The translations under genes and the position numbers were made by a program. A stretch of 64,000 nt of DNA from Tetracentron sinense (Eukaryota > Streptophyta > Magnoliopsida > Trochodendrales > Trochodendraceae). The notes under the pieces are model-generated. The model was not told the origin of the DNA. It saw only the letters and a program-made list of their open reading frames with translations, and ran no database searches. Location of the stretch: positions 13,317,827-13,381,826 of the forward strand of contig CM026551.1 in NCBI GenBank assembly GCA_015143295.1. The letters are read 5' to 3'. Each line of letters begins with the position of its first letter. The stretch's first letter is position 1. This document shows, one piece after another, positions 14,101 through 23,860 of the stretch.

Positions 14101-14233
14101 GGCTATGCTGTTACAGAAGTTCAGTGTGGAGTTGAAAGGATCTCCGGAGTCTGTGGAACTCGTCACTGGGGCGACGATTCATACAAAGAATGGCCTGTGG
14201 TGCAAGGTGAGAAAGAGAAGCAGCATCCATTGA
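2141..14233 (+). CDS. CYP97B: Cytochrome P450 97B, 3' part (last four exons)
   Basis: Four exons join in phase with GT-AG borders: 2141-2232, 13433-13494, 13776-13925 and 14009-14233 (TGA). Exon 1 of these encodes [19 protein letters not shown], with the K-helix ExxR (EALR). Exon 3 holds the PERF motif (FEPERF). Exon 4 holds the heme-binding signature [14 protein letters not shown] with the cysteine ligand, followed by the family-typical [13 protein letters not shown] end. The reading matches the CYP97 clan, closest to CYP97B. CYP97 enzymes are plastid P450s; CYP97A and CYP97C hydroxylate carotenoid rings in lutein synthesis, while the role of CYP97B is less settled. The N-terminal exons with the transit peptide are off the left edge. 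The first visible intron is about 11.2 kb and packed with transposons, while the next two are 281 and 83 bp. The exons show no damage, so the gene looks functional. Confidence 0.95.
2233..3986 (+). other. Start of the 11.2 kb CYP97B intron, with microsatellites
   Basis: AT-rich intron without coding signal. It holds (AC)n/(AT)n near 2562-2593, (GT)n near 2804-2818 and (AT)n near 3067-3096. A fragment near 3797-3900 (AAATAACGGTTTTGGCAACC and on) is related to a stretch near 35893-35970 in the GAPCp gene and is probably a DNA-transposon remnant. Confidence 0.6.
3987..4917 (-). repeat. Ty3/Gypsy (Tekay-like) LTR fragment A
   Basis: The left border reads TGTTGCGACCCAAAATG, the mirror image of a Gypsy LTR end (...GGGTCGCAACA on the - strand). 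It shares long stretches with LTR B: the hairpin TGAGCATGGAATACTCA near 4413, the zone around 4800-4910 (matching 6320-6425) and a short acidic ORF near 4290-4410. It is one partial LTR of an old family. Confidence 0.75.
4918..7192 (-). repeat. Ty3/Gypsy (Tekay-like) LTR B, about 2.3 kb
   Basis: On the - strand the LTR runs from near 7192 (TATAGAATCCCGGAAC) to ...GGGTCGCGACA at 4918. Just outside its right edge is the pol-end hallmark of this lineage, read on the - strand as TTCGAGGACGAAATTTTTAT followed by a G-rich polypurine tract (7200-7230). It contains the hairpin near 5342, a short acidic ORF near 5209-5337, G-rich direct repeats near 5660-5790 (GAGAGGGAGGGGAGACCCC type) and an array of CGATCGATCGG palindromes at 6698-6890. 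Confidence 0.75.
7193..7897 (-). mobile_element. Ty3/Gypsy internal remnant with gag zinc knuckle, fossil
   Basis: The - strand of 7517-7780 reads a basic, proline- and glutamine-rich gag end with one CCHC zinc knuckle ([14 protein letters not shown], pattern C-x2-C-x4-H-x4-C). The stretch next to LTR B holds the Tekay-type FEDE-like pol end and polypurine tract. The element is broken, with only short gag and pol-end parts recognisable. The piece at 7800-7897 resembles LTR sequence and runs into the hAT MITE that starts at 7898. Confidence 0.75.
7898..8421. mobile_element. hAT-type MITE (524 bp)
   Basis: The ends are inverted repeats (CAATGTTTTAAAAC on the left, TTTTTAAAACACTG on the right). 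They are flanked by an 8-bp target duplication, GGTTTTAT and GGCTTTAT, with one mismatch; 8 bp is the hAT size. The arms are rich in GTGAGGCG/AAGCCTC motifs that fold back on each other. It is inserted in old Gypsy LTR sequence, so it is younger than that LTR. Confidence 0.75.
8422..9444 (-). repeat. Ty3/Gypsy LTR C (5' part of the LTR on the - strand)
   Basis: On the - strand it starts TGTAAAACCCCGGATCTTGG at 9444, the expected LTR start for this lineage. Its CTTATGAG-rich zone (8430-8590) matches the corresponding zone of LTR A (4540-4750), and a poly-pyrimidine/CCCTAA zone near 8850-8940 matches LTR B near 6520-6600. It has its own palindrome array (TCGGTCGACCAGT type) at 9020-9170, where LTR B has CGATCGATCGG units. 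Confidence 0.7.
9470..10715 (-). mobile_element. LINE (L1 clade) fragment with an inverted upstream segment
   Basis: The - strand of about 9470-9905 reads the second half of a LINE reverse transcriptase: [19 protein letters not shown], then CMLYANN in place of the YADD/FADD catalytic box, then [15 protein letters not shown]. The + strand of about 9930-10715 reads the upstream part of the same domain: [18 protein letters not shown], then a region near 10340-10450 like the DDIP..VWK stretch, then NYRGIKL- and QFGFMPGRST-like pieces and MVFID near 10700. So the upstream part is inverted next to the downstream part, as in twin-primed insertions. Many stops and frameshifts and the lost catalytic aspartates show it is old and dead. 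Confidence 0.8.
10716..13432 (+). other. Rest of the large CYP97B intron
   Basis: No exon is seen. The stretch from about 10700 to 11435 ends in GGGTGACAATATTC... AACCGTTGCCACCCTAG, the look of a degraded DNA transposon terminus. CT-rich tracts occur near 10951-10990 and 11070-11120. Poly-C tracts lie at 13003-13020. The remainder is AT-rich and unassigned; the acceptor is at 13431-13432. Confidence 0.5.
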
Positions 14234-14239
14234 GACAAT

Positions 14240-14744
14240 ATTAATATAAGATTCTAATATTAATTATTTTGTATTCCTTTTATTTCAATCAAGTTTGCAT
14301 AGTAAAAAAAAATTATTTTCGTTTCGTTTCATTTCTAACAATCTTGGTCTGTGGTTTGAATCATCGTAACAAAGTTTTCCAATTTTTTCAAAAAGTTTCG
14401 AATTGTAAGCAACTTTTTCGTCAATCAATTAATTAACGACGTATTCAAGACTTTTGAAAATACAAACACAACTTTTTAAAGGGGTCTTCATCTTTGCTCT
14501 CGTCAACGTGGCGGTCACAGGAGGTTTTTTTACTTTTAAGAAAAACACAACTTTTTGAAAAATGGCGAATTATTCACAATTATTTTTAAAGTCGCGAATA
14601 AATATTTAATATAGAAAATATATTTATTTATAATTTTTATAATTAATAAGCTTATTATTATTTTATAATCTTCCCAGAATTTTTTAAAATTTTTTCAAAA
14701 TTTGTCCTTTTTTTCAACAAAAAAAAAAGAAAGGTATTTGCTTG
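14240..14744. repeat. Downstream flank of CYP97B with an AT-rich repeat (family X)
   Basis: From about 14350 to 14725 the sequence resembles the better-bounded copy at 49903-50193, sharing an ATTATTCACAATT-like stretch, AATAAATATTTAATATAG and an AT-rich TTTATTTATAATTTTTATAA core. It is probably a non-autonomous DNA element just downstream of the CYP97B stop. Possible poly(A) signals lie in 14255-14300. Confidence 0.45.
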
Positions 14745-14965
14745 CCTTGAGCTACTCAGGCTAGAGTATGGCTAGTGTAGTGATGCCTTGGACTACTGGA
14801 CTACGCCATCTTAGGGTACTGAGCTACTCGAGTCAGAGTGCGCCATCTTAGGGTACTGTGCTACTCGAGTCAGAGTATGAGTCGAGTAGTGATCTAGTGA
14901 TTCCTTGGGCTATTGGACTGTACCATCTTAGGGTATTGAGCTACTTGGGTCAGAGTAGTGGCCTA
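14745..14965 (+). repeat. Minisatellite with GAGCTACTCGAGTCAGAGT-type units
   Basis: Imperfect tandem units share CATCTTAGGGTACTGAGC and CTACTCGAGTCAGAGT. Starts are visible near 14807, 14847 and 14925, with degraded units before and between. No ORF is supported. Confidence 0.65.
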
Positions 14966-15922
14966 GAGATTAGGAATGTCAAAGGGCTGAGTCAGGGCAA
15001 AGCCTAGGTCTTACAAGCCCCGACCCTCATTCAATCAGGGTGAGGCCAAAGCCCGGCCTAACCTTTAGAGGGCTTGAACTGGCTAGGCACAATCCCTACC
15101 CTAAGGCCACAAAAAAAAATGCTTTAAGCTTTTTTTTTTTATCCCCACATTAATTGCCAATCTAACATACAGCCTGCATTCTTTATTTGGGCTTAAGACC
15201 GACAATTAAATTCAAAGAGTAACAAGACGGAGTTATAATAGATAGTTAATATTAGTACCGAATTTTATCATTAATTTCTTATATTAGTATCATTATATTT
15301 ATAATTTTTAAAAAAACGTTCTAACTTACAAGCAGTAACATAAAAAAAGATTATGAAAAGCTGTAGTCTGTTACAACTTACATATACACGAGTCTTGGCT
15401 TCTATTGGATTAAAAAGAAAAAAAAATGTTACAAGTTACTGTATTAAAAAAGATAATTTCACTACAACTACAATGGTTTTTTTTTTGGTAAACTCAATCA
15501 TACCACAAGGCAATGACTGAAGGCAAAGACAAGGGAATACTCACACCACCCAAGCAAACACACACACACTACAACTACAATGTTAAATGTTTTCTCTTAG
15601 GTTATAAGCATTAAGTTATTATTTTATATATGTAAAAAATATATTTAAAAAAGGTATTATTTTATATATGTAATATATTATATATGATATAACATATATA
15701 ATAGAGGGCTGGGTTGGGCCATGCTATATCATATATAATAGAGGGCTGGGTTGGGCCATGCTTACCAAGTTCGGCCTTCAAGAGCACTCAAGTAAAAAGG
15801 CCTTTCAAATTAGGCCCGCTTGGCTCTAGGGCCCTATTAAGGAAAAAAAAGCCCTCTATTTCTATGGGCTTTGAAAGGCCAGGTCGGGCTCGGAAATTTG
15901 ACAACCCTAATGCTTCTGGACT
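14966..15922. mobile_element. Non-autonomous DNA element with GTCAAAGGGC-type ends
   Basis: The left end reads GGAATGTCAAAGGGCTGAG and the right end GGGCTCGGAAATTTGACAACC, which are inverted relative to each other, followed by matching GGGCTTGG/AAGGCC-rich arms. A related end is present at 56078-56215. The core is AT-rich, with a duplicated GAGGGCTGGGTTGGGCCATGC at 15704 and 15740. Confidence 0.55.
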
Positions 15923-15974
15923 AGGATATCTTCGGATATTAAGGTACTAGGATAGGAACCTAGAAATGACTTCA

Positions 15975-16310
15975 CTCTACCATTTAATGCATCAAAATAA
16001 TTAAACGATTATTTCACAAAGCATTCATTTCAAAAAGTTTAGAATAAGTTGTAACGACTATTTCGTGAAGTATTCATTGACTTTTTAAAAATTATGACTT
16101 TTTTATACTATAAATTCATGAATTTCACCAATTAAACGCAAATTATAAATTCACAAATTATTCACTGACTTTTAAAAAGAATTAAATAAATATCTAATAT
16201 ATGAAATATATTTATTATATTTTCATGATTAAAATTTTATTCTTCTCTTGATTTTTTCAAATGTTGCCAATTTATTCCAAATTTTTTTGGCCAAATAGTT
16301 CCCAAATCGG
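15975..16310. repeat. AT-rich repeat, family X copy
   Basis: It shares ACGACTATTTCGTGAAG, AATTAAACGCAAATTA and AAATATATTTATTATATTTTCAT with 49903-50193, so it is a second or third copy of the same non-autonomous element near this locus. The ends are not sharp here. Confidence 0.5.
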
Positions 16311-16371
16311 ACTTGGTACCAATGAGTGTATCAAGTTACTTACCCATTCAAAGAGAAAAGTAAAAAAAGTT

Positions 16372-17024
16372 ATAGGGTCTCTGAACCTCATGAGGAGAAG
16401 ATACATAATAAAAGCTCCCTCTAAATTAAGATGAATTAATTTGAGGGTATTTCCCTTTCCCTTTACATAACACGATAGGGAAATTTTATTCCTATATATT
16501 TAACCTAAAACTAGAAACTATATGAGCTATATATATGGAAGTAGCTCCTTATAAAAACAGCAGTGACTGTGACATGAATCAACAAGGCTTGGTGCAAAAG
16601 CACCTCTGACGGAATCCTCGGCATTTGCCACCCAAAAAGCCTTCGTTCCTGCACACTTGACCACAGTTGGAGTCGTACAGGCACCTTCCCTTGAACCCAT
16701 GGCTCTGAGACTCGCACAGCCTCGCATCAACGTCTTGAGATGCTAGAACAAGGAAAATCATCCACAACACAAACCCCATCAACCTCCTCTCCATTCTCTC
16801 TTTTCTTTCAGCCCTATGATGGTTGGTTCTCCGATGTGAGATGGGATGGAAGGCTGACATAGGACTACTCTTATATATATATATATATATATGCTTGAAA
16901 TTGAGATGTCGGTGTTGCAGAACTTGTTTACAAGTGGTGAACCCTTGGACATGCAGCTTCCCATGCACCATTACTATTTCTTTTCTTGACGTGTCTTTGG
17001 GGATCCATAAGGGCTCAAATTCAG
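16372..17024 (-). repeat. Segmental duplication block carrying defensin copy 1
   Basis: This block matches 30645-31281 in coding and flanking sequence. On the low side both share ATAGGGTCT...GAAGATACATAATAA and TTAATTTGAGGGTATTTCCC; on the high side both share TTCTTGACGTGTCT and GGGATCCATAAGGGCTCAA. The match through upstream and downstream DNA shows a DNA-level duplication rather than retroposition of the second copy. Confidence 0.85.
16579..16794 (-). CDS. Plant defensin precursor, copy 1 (intronless)
   Basis: A 71-aa secreted antimicrobial peptide precursor. The start is the ATG at 16794 ([15 protein letters not shown]), which gives a hydrophobic signal peptide ending near DVDA. The mature peptide of about 47 aa starts [14 protein letters not shown] and ends CFCTKPC. 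Its eight cysteines fall at mature positions 3, 14, 20, 24, 34, 41, 43 and 47, the standard spacing of the four-disulfide fold, and the gamma-core is [11 protein letters not shown]. The open frame continues upstream without a stop, but the first 59 residues are low-complexity and are not kept in copy 2. Most plant defensin genes have one intron inside the signal-peptide region; none is seen here. A poly(A) signal (AATAAA on the - strand) lies at 16485-16490, and an (AT)n stretch at about 16869-16892 may serve as a TATA region. Confidence 0.93.
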   Translation of the reverse strand: MERRLMGFVLWMIFLVLASQDVDARLCESQSHGFKGRCLYDSNCGQVCRNEGFLGGKCRGFRQRCFCTKPC

Positions 17025-17071
17025 ACCACGTTGCTCTTCGTTTTGGTTGCCAAATATCAACAAACTAAAGT

Positions 17072-17273
17072 CAGTTTCTTTTTTTCTTTTCTTTTTGGAA
17101 ATGAGGGTATCAGGCCTCTTAGAGCACTTGACTATTCCCCCTCAGCCACACGCATCACGTAAGATAGGATTACTCCTTGAGAGTGACCAACAGAGGGAGG
17201 GGATTTGACCTCAAGACCTCTACTTCGTAAGGTGTGGTCCTGGCCACCAGACCAACCCCTCCTTGAGCTAGAA
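17072..17273 (-). mobile_element. tRNA-derived SINE
   Basis: On the - strand the element begins near 17273 with GGAGGGGTTGGTCTGGTGGC, containing a box-A-like TGGTCTGGTGG. A box-B-like GAGGTCAAATCC follows about 45 bases later. It ends in an A-rich tail, seen as the T-rich run at 17074-17096 on the + strand. The order box A, box B, body and A tail is the standard plant SINE layout. No clear target duplication was found, so it is not recent. Confidence 0.75.
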
Positions 17274-17417
17274 GGGCACACTAGTCAGAAGGCGAGGTGT
17301 CCTTTTGCAAGGGAAGAATCAAATCCTTTACGGTTATAACCGGACAATTTTCTTTTACATGACTTGAATACATGAACTGGAACTTTTGAGGGCTTGATTC
17401 ATAGCAATGTTACTTGG

Positions 17418-18013
17418 TTAGCCGGTTTCCTCGATTTGAATTCGGATTTATGGTTCCCAGTTCACCACTCTAGAGTGAACCCGGTTCGCTAGAGGTAGGA
17501 TGAGATATTCGTTTCTCGGTTCACTGTAGTTCTTTAGTTTGGTTCGCTAGCTTGATTTGCTACATGTAAAATGGATATATATTTTAAAATATAGTATAAA
17601 AAATACAATTTTTTTTTAAAATGTAAATATTATATTACAAATACTTATTTGAAATACCATAAATGTCTTTTTTATTATGAACTATTTGTGATCTTACAAA
17701 TTTGTTGAACCCAAAGAAAAATATCTTCTAGCATAGGAGGCCCTCACTATAGTATTCCACGAATTTCTCCAGCTTTTTTTTAACTTGGGTCCTCGTCCTC
17801 CTGATGGGGCCTTGGACTGATCTCTATCTTCTTCCTTTTGATGAATGAAAAGTCTCTTTAACAAAAAAAAAATCAGTGAATTTGAATTAAAAATTCGAAA
17901 AGACAAATACCATTTTGATATCACTGTGTGGTTCGCTCAATTTCACGAACCAATCCGAACTGAACCACGAACTAATTCGGGTTCACTATAGCATACAACG
18001 AACTAGATAACCC
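17418..18013. mobile_element. Degraded DNA element with GGTTCGCTAG/GAACC-rich ends
   Basis: Left arm motifs (GGTTAGCCGGTTTCC, GAACCCGGTTCGCTAG) face right arm motifs (TTCACGAACCAATCC, AACGAACTAGATAACCC) in inverted order around an AT-rich core. This is the usual look of plant MITEs with GGTT...AACC ends. The ends are worn and no target duplication is clear. Confidence 0.45.
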
Positions 18014-18246
18014 TGATTTATAGTCTACAATAATCTAAAATGGAGTCATCTAAAATTTGTTTTGGAGCCATCTTTGATTAAAATAGTAAAATTTGACGGA
18101 AGGTCGTATGTTGAAAGAGTTTAAATATGAGCAGGAGCCCTTTTAATATAGAGTTGGTGGTAATTTTGTAATTATAGAAAGATGTATTGTCAATTTTGCA
18201 AATATTTTTCTCTTCACTATTACACGATTGCCACCAACTGGACATT

Positions 18247-18846
18247 AAGGCTTTGTTTACTTACTCAGAAATGATTTTACGATGTAAATATTTTACACTT
18301 TAAAAGCTTTTATGATAAAAAGATGAATTATTTCTTATTGTTTGATTGCATCCTTGCAAATAAGATGAAAATTTTATTTATCTTACCTTCGTGTGTCTAT
18401 AATAAAGGAACAAAATACATATATATATATATATATGAGGGAGGTGTAGCCTGATTTTTCTGAAATTCTCAAACTACCCTTATATAAAACAAAACTTTGA
18501 TTAAATGTTTTACTTTAATGTGTTACTGTACTGTACTTCCCAAACTACCCCTTATCTATTTAAAAAATAGAATCACAGTCAATTGCGATTGAACTCAGGG
18601 AGAGTTCAATCGCACCCGCGGGTTAACATGTGTTCCTTTTAACTCCCATTAACTGTGGTTAACTCCTTCCCCTCACTCTCACGTGCATCGCACGTGCCAC
18701 TCGCTAGTGTATATATATATAGAAAATAATGTGGAGATGGGTATTTTTGTTATTTTGTAAAATATACGTGAAGACGGGTAAAAGGTATTTGAAGAGTGAT
18801 ATTTTATAATTTTTGAAAATACATGTGGAGGGATATTTTATCATTT

Positions 18847-18878
<32 letters not shown>

Positions 18879-19150
18879 ATTGAGGAGTATTTTTATTATT
18901 TTAAAATATTACATATAATGAGGAGTAGATGGTTTATTTTTGCTGCATGAATAGTGAAATTTTTATCACAGTGATAAATATATGTGAAGATGGGTACTTT
19001 TATTATTAAAAAAATCTATTTAAAGAGAATGATTTTACAAGAAAAATGACAAACAAAATTTTAAAATATAAGTCATTTTATGCAACAGTTCCATATTTTT
19101 CATAAAATGTTTTATTTTCAAAAGATTCTACAAGTAAACAAACACGCAAA
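18247..19150. mobile_element. DNA element with GGCTTTGTTTACTTACT ends
   Basis: The left end reads GGCTTTGTTTACTTACTCAG, and the right end reads CTACAAGTAAACAAACACGC, its inverted complement. The left and right subterminal parts also pair (ATGATTTTACGATG... and ...AAATGATATTT). The element is AT-rich, non-coding, and is split by the Helitron-like piece below. Confidence 0.55.
18395..18707 (+). mobile_element. Helitron-like element
   Basis: The 3' end shows the Helitron layout: a short hairpin (CACGTGCATCGCACGTG, 18680-18696), a few bases, then CTAG followed by T at 18704-18708. The proposed 5' end (TCTATAATAAAGGAAC) fits the TC start, but the host base before it is not the expected A, so the 5' border is uncertain. 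Inside lies one arm of the TTAACTGTGGTTAA foldback family (18590-18665). No Rep/helicase gene is present, so it is non-autonomous. Confidence 0.6.
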
Positions 19151-20061
19151 AAATGATATTTTTGCATAAATTTGATTTAATTTCTCCTATTTTACATTGA
19201 AACAAATAGAGGAGAGTTCCTCTCAAATGCCATGATGTAAAGCTCCCCTCATATTTTAACTCTTGTTGAAAGACTTAAAAGTGACGTCATTTATGAGTTT
19301 AACTGTGAATTTGGGGCTCCCATAACACACTTTGGGCCAAGATTTGTTTGGGTGAATATTGAAATAGTGAAAGTCCATAAAATTTTATATTTACCTTTGT
19401 TTTGGGTGATCCATAGAAATTCAGCACTTCGTTTCATACCGCAACTCAAATAAAATGAAGGAAAAAGGCATTAGCATTAGAAAGACTATAGAGGTATTAC
19501 GGCCGACTACAAGACTACACGTTTCCAAATAGAAAAACTTAAATCATTCCGAAATTCAGTCTTGCTGGCCCGCTCACGATTTGGCATAAGGCCAGCCAAG
19601 CCCTCTCCCTTTTCTTTTCCTTTCCCCGGATGAATTCGGAACGGAATAAGTCAAGTAGGGCACGAATAGGAAATAACCGAAACTCTTTTAGTATAGACTA
19701 TAGAGAGTGATCTTTAAGACAACTCAAAATCCTAAATTGAGGAGTCATGCAGTTGGTTTTAAGTGGACATCATTATTTTATTGAGATTATGAAATGTTGA
19801 CGAATACAAGATCTGAGTATGAGATAGTTCTGTTGGATGAGAAGATGGTGGAATTGCCCATTGCTCAATCAATTGGATCCGAGTAACCGGACCCCTAAAT
19901 ATAGTTATAGTTAAGTCTAAATACTAATATAATTTAGAATATAATTAATTTATGTATCTAATTATTATTTATATATTTTAATTGAGTCAGACCGGCAGGT
20001 TCCAATAGAAAGGTCCACTGATTATTGAGTTTTTTTTTCGGTCAAAGATGCAATACATGCA
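19151..20061. other. Intergenic DNA, nothing recognised
   Basis: No ORF, repeat border or RNA gene could be supported here. Base composition is ordinary for the window. Confidence 0.6.
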
Positions 20062-21256
20062 TAGGGGCGAAGCCAGGATTTTCTTGTAGTGGGGGCACAC
20101 GGTGGTTAATTGAAAAATCTAGTAATTGTTGATATATTTGTGGAGAATTATTAGGTGGTATGAATTTTTCTGGGTCAAACGATTCGGGGTGTAGCTTTCG
20201 AATATTTTTTAATGACTAAGTTCTTGGGCCATTTCTTCCATACATTTTGTATATATCTTATGGGTATTGTTACTCTTTATTTACGAGACAATTGTTTCCT
20301 TGTTCAAAGAAATGTCATGTTATATAATTAAATAATATGATACAAAAGATGTATTTTTTTTTTCAAAAGTTCAAGAATTGTCTCCTGCCTCATGGTTATG
20401 CCATATTCAATATTTAAATAATATAGTATAATTGTTTTAAGTTAAAACTTCCCCTTGTCCAGGACTATGCCCAATTAAATAATTAATCGACTTAATATAA
20501 AAGATATATATTTTTTATGTTTAGGTGTTGGGATCATAATAAATTGCGATTAAACTTGAGAGAGTTCAATCACACCCACATGTCAACACGTGTCTATTTT
20601 AACCCCGGTTAACTATGGTTAAGATTCTCTAATCCTTAGGGTTCAATAATCTAACTATGGATTTTAGAAAAAATATTTTAAAAATATTAACCCTCCAACT
20701 TCGATTCCTAAATCGTTGTGAATGCAATCCCAAGTTCTCGCAAATATTGGACATATTTAGACTCAAAGCTTAGGGGCACGGGCTACATTCCCATGGCTGA
20801 GATGGAATCACAAGTCACAACCAATTGCGATTGAATTCGTGGAGAGTTCAATTGCACCCACAGGTGAACACATGTCTCTTTTAACTTCTATTAACCGTGG
20901 TTAAGATTCACTAACCCCTAGGGTTCAACAATCTACCCTTGGTTTTTAGACAAAAATTAAAAAAATTTAACCCTACGATTAAGAAATTTTAACCCTAGGA
21001 TTAAAATTTAGAAAAAAAAAGAATTTCTAAAAACCAAAGTTAGATTGTTGAACTCTATGGGTTAGTGAATCTTAATCATGGTTAATAAGAGTTAAAATGG
21101 ATAAGTGTTGACTTGTGGGTGCAAATGAATTTTTCTCGAATTCAATTGTGATTGGCTGTGATTTGAACTCCCCATTGCTAAATTAAAAAAAATGTTTTTA
21201 CAAAATTTCAGTGGGGGCACGTGCCCCCACAGGCCCCCCACCTGGCTCCGCCCCTG
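20062..21256. mobile_element. hAT-like element with AGGGGCGAAGCCAGG ends
   Basis: The left end reads TAGGGGCGAAGCCAGG and the right end reads CCTGGCTCCGCCCCTG, near-perfect inverted repeats. The subterminal GTGGGGGCAC motifs are also symmetrical. The same termini bound the element at 62208-62822, which has an 8-bp target duplication. Here no target duplication is clear. Non-coding; its interior holds the foldback sequences described in the next entry. Confidence 0.65.
20808..21172. repeat. Foldback palindrome of the TTAACCGTGGTTAAG family
   Basis: Left arm (20808-20990) and right arm (21005-21172) are imperfect inverted copies. The order is CAATTGCGATTGAATTC, GAGAGTTCAATTGCACC, a T-rich ATGTCTCTTTTAAC piece, TTAACCGTGGTTAAG, GGTTCAACAATCTA and CTTGGTTTTTAGA, mirrored on the other side. 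Half-copies or full copies recur at 18590-18665, 20535-20700, 43655-44040 and 62360-62625. Confidence 0.75.
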
Positions 21257-21365
21257 AATTGTCACGCACACAATTATGAACGGGTCGAGTTTGGGTTGAG
21301 GTTTTCCAACCCAACCCAAAAATGACCCACCCGAATCCATCCTCTACGGTTGCTTTATGGGGTTG

Positions 21366-21567
21366 GATTACCTCTGGCGGATGCCTAGGCCCAACCTCGG
21401 GCGCACCTTTTCATCCACCATGTGGCGAGAAAAATGGGAGAGATATCAGAAGTTAAAATGATAAAATGAGGGAGAAAATGAAGATGATTTTTTCCCTTTT
21501 TCTCGCCACATGTCGGATGCAGAAGGTGCACATGAAGCTGAACCTCGTGCATCCGCCAGAGGTAATC
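21366..21567. mobile_element. Foldback MITE (202 bp)
   Basis: The ends are GATTACCTCTGGCGGATGC and its exact inverse GCATCCGCCAGAGGTAATC. The second arm segment CATGTGGCGAGAAAAA is mirrored by TTTTTCTCGCCACATG. The RNA or single strand would form one long hairpin. Superfamily not resolved. Confidence 0.75.
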
Positions 21568-22189
21568 GGAGGTCTTGCTTTCTCATCAACCATTTAAGCT
21601 CAAATGAGGACCCAATTAAGCGCATTGCTATACTCGAGGAGAATCAGAGACAAGCAATGGAGTAGTTTCTAATACAACTCGCCTCGCATCAGTTATAACT
21701 TATAAGAGAGAGAACCATTTTATTTTCTGAAACATGGGTCACATACCAGGACGACCAAATGGCTAAATTGTCTTCTTTTGGTACCATCATCTTCTTCATG
21801 GGATATTTCCTTAAAATTATTGTTTAATTAAAAAAAAAAAACATTATAGATCACGTAATGCTCACGTTTGAAACTTGAAAAATAAGCTTCAAACTCAAAC
21901 CAATAGAATATTTTTTTTTTTTTATGGTTATTTTTCTCTTACGAAATAGATACATGATATTTGAGCCTCCTCTTTTTTGTTCTCTTGACAAATGATTCAT
22001 TTCCATAGATATCAACAGTTCTATTTTCTGTTTTTGAAAAGACATCTCCAATATACTCTGCTATGAAATGATTCAATTATCTTGATTGAAGAATGAAATT
22101 GATGATTCAAAATTTTAATTGTTACAATAATCTTATTTGGGATGAGAGGAACAAGAGAACAGAAGTTGGAGAGTAGAAGTTGGTGTTAT

Positions 22190-22480
22190 AAACCTTCACC
22201 ACCTCCTCGGTGATGTCCTACATTCCAAGCCACACCTAACATGTCTCAAAGGATACTTGATTTCCACAGCCTACTTTTCTCCGGTCTCTGCCTTACACCA
22301 CAAACTCTTTGCCTTGCACCACAAATTTCAGTGAGAGCTTCAAAGACACCAGTCCCACTTTTCCCAAGGTCTCTGAATTTCAGTGAGAGCTTCAGAGACA
22401 TCAACCCCAATTTTTCCTAAAGTCTCTGCCTTGCACCATAAATTTCTGTGAGAGCTTCAAAGACCGCCTCTTCGACCCAA
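22190..22480. repeat. Local tandem repeat, TTTCAGTGAGAGCTTCAAAGAC type
   Basis: At least three imperfect units share CTCTGCCTTGCACCA, AATTTCAGTGAGAGCTTC and AGACACCA (near 22300, 22376 and 22425). No protein was recognised in any frame. The flanks from 21568 to 23069 hold nothing else that could be assigned. Confidence 0.6.
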
Positions 22481-23074
22481 CTTTTCCTACTGTGCAGATA
22501 TGCTTTTCCAACCTCGCATTGCCTCCAACCTCGCATTGCCTCTGTTTCTCAAATAACCTTTGATACAAATCTTGTTCACAAATTTCTTCATATGTTGATG
22601 GCGGAAGAGCTGGTTTTCCTCATCACATGATGAATTGTTCAGTAAATTTGGTTGGAGAGAACATAATTCCATCCATGTCAATTAGTTTTTCATATTCTCT
22701 CTAATCGTATTGAAATCCCAAAAATGCTAGAACCAAAGGTAAGTAAGAGAAGGGGATTTCTTTGCTATTTGAATTTAGCATTGAGATGAAGAAAATTGAT
22801 AAAATACTGATTCCAAAAACAAGAGTGGTGATGAGTGCTGGATTTGAACTATAAAAAAAGATAAAGAAAATGAGGGCGTAGTATGTAAAACTACTCGTAT
22901 AATATTGAATCCACACATTTGTGAGTTATTTTTATTCTATGTTACCCACAATTTTGTTTCCTCCAATATCTTAATATTTCCCTAAATTCATATTTGAAAA
23001 TAAAAAAAAGTCTGTGTTATTTAATTCATGATTCAGTGCCACAAACTACATAGATTAAAAACTAGTATGACTTC

Positions 23075-23860
23075 TGTGAGGGGAATTTACCGAAAGGACA
23101 CGCGTCAGCAGCAGCTTCTCCCAAGTTCTGGTGTACCGGTAGAAGGTTGGAGTGGAGGGTGTGATACCCTGACCTGTACTCCGATGAGAAAGTCAGTAGG
23201 TGTAGAAGATGATGAACAGTAGGAAAATGCAGAGAGTTTGAAGGTCTTAGCTCTTCAAAATTTTCCTCCCCCTCACACTATTTTTCACAGGTTTTTATAG
23301 GCCACCCCTGTCATGGCCATGGGCACCCATGGATGTGCATGCACACCTCAAATCTTTGATGTGTACTTTAGTAATCATTTTAGATAGATCTCCCGGTCAT
23401 CCGTACTGCACGCGTATCTGCATACAAAAGAGAACAGACAAAGAGTAGGAACTCGTCCGAGGTGACTGGCATTAAATGACATTTAATGCTGCATTTAATG
23501 CCAAGACAGTGTTTCCCACCTACCATCGTAGAGGTAGGATCAATCTCAGGCGACTGGGCAGTAGCGCCGGATCTCATTACGTGTTGGGATACGGGGTCGT
23601 TGGCAATAAGACGTCGGATACGTCGTCAGAACGAGGACGTGATCGTCGTCTAAGAGACCACGGGTCCGTCGTCAGAATGAGGACGTGACCGTCGTCCGTG
23701 AGACCACGGGTTCGTCGTTCGGCAGACAACGTTCTCGTCGTCCATACGACAACGGGCCCGTCGTCGAAGAGACGACGGAAATGAGCCTAAACGATAACAC
23801 CACACTGGGGACGAGCTCATTGCTACCACACTTAGGTTTTTACGAAATTTACCCATTACA
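23075..23860 (-). repeat. Left LTR (3' LTR) of the Tat element
   Basis: It runs TGTGAGGGGAATTTACC... to ...TTTACCCATTACA on the + strand. Within 23621-23780 it holds an array with a 46-bp period (starts at 23621, 23667, 23713 and 23759), each unit beginning CGTCGT and carrying self-complementary GACG/CGTC motifs. Confidence 0.92.

Noticed and set aside
22190-22480. Possible coding exon in the CTCTGCCTTGCACCA repeats
   Set aside because: Frames do not stay open across units and no family is recognised.
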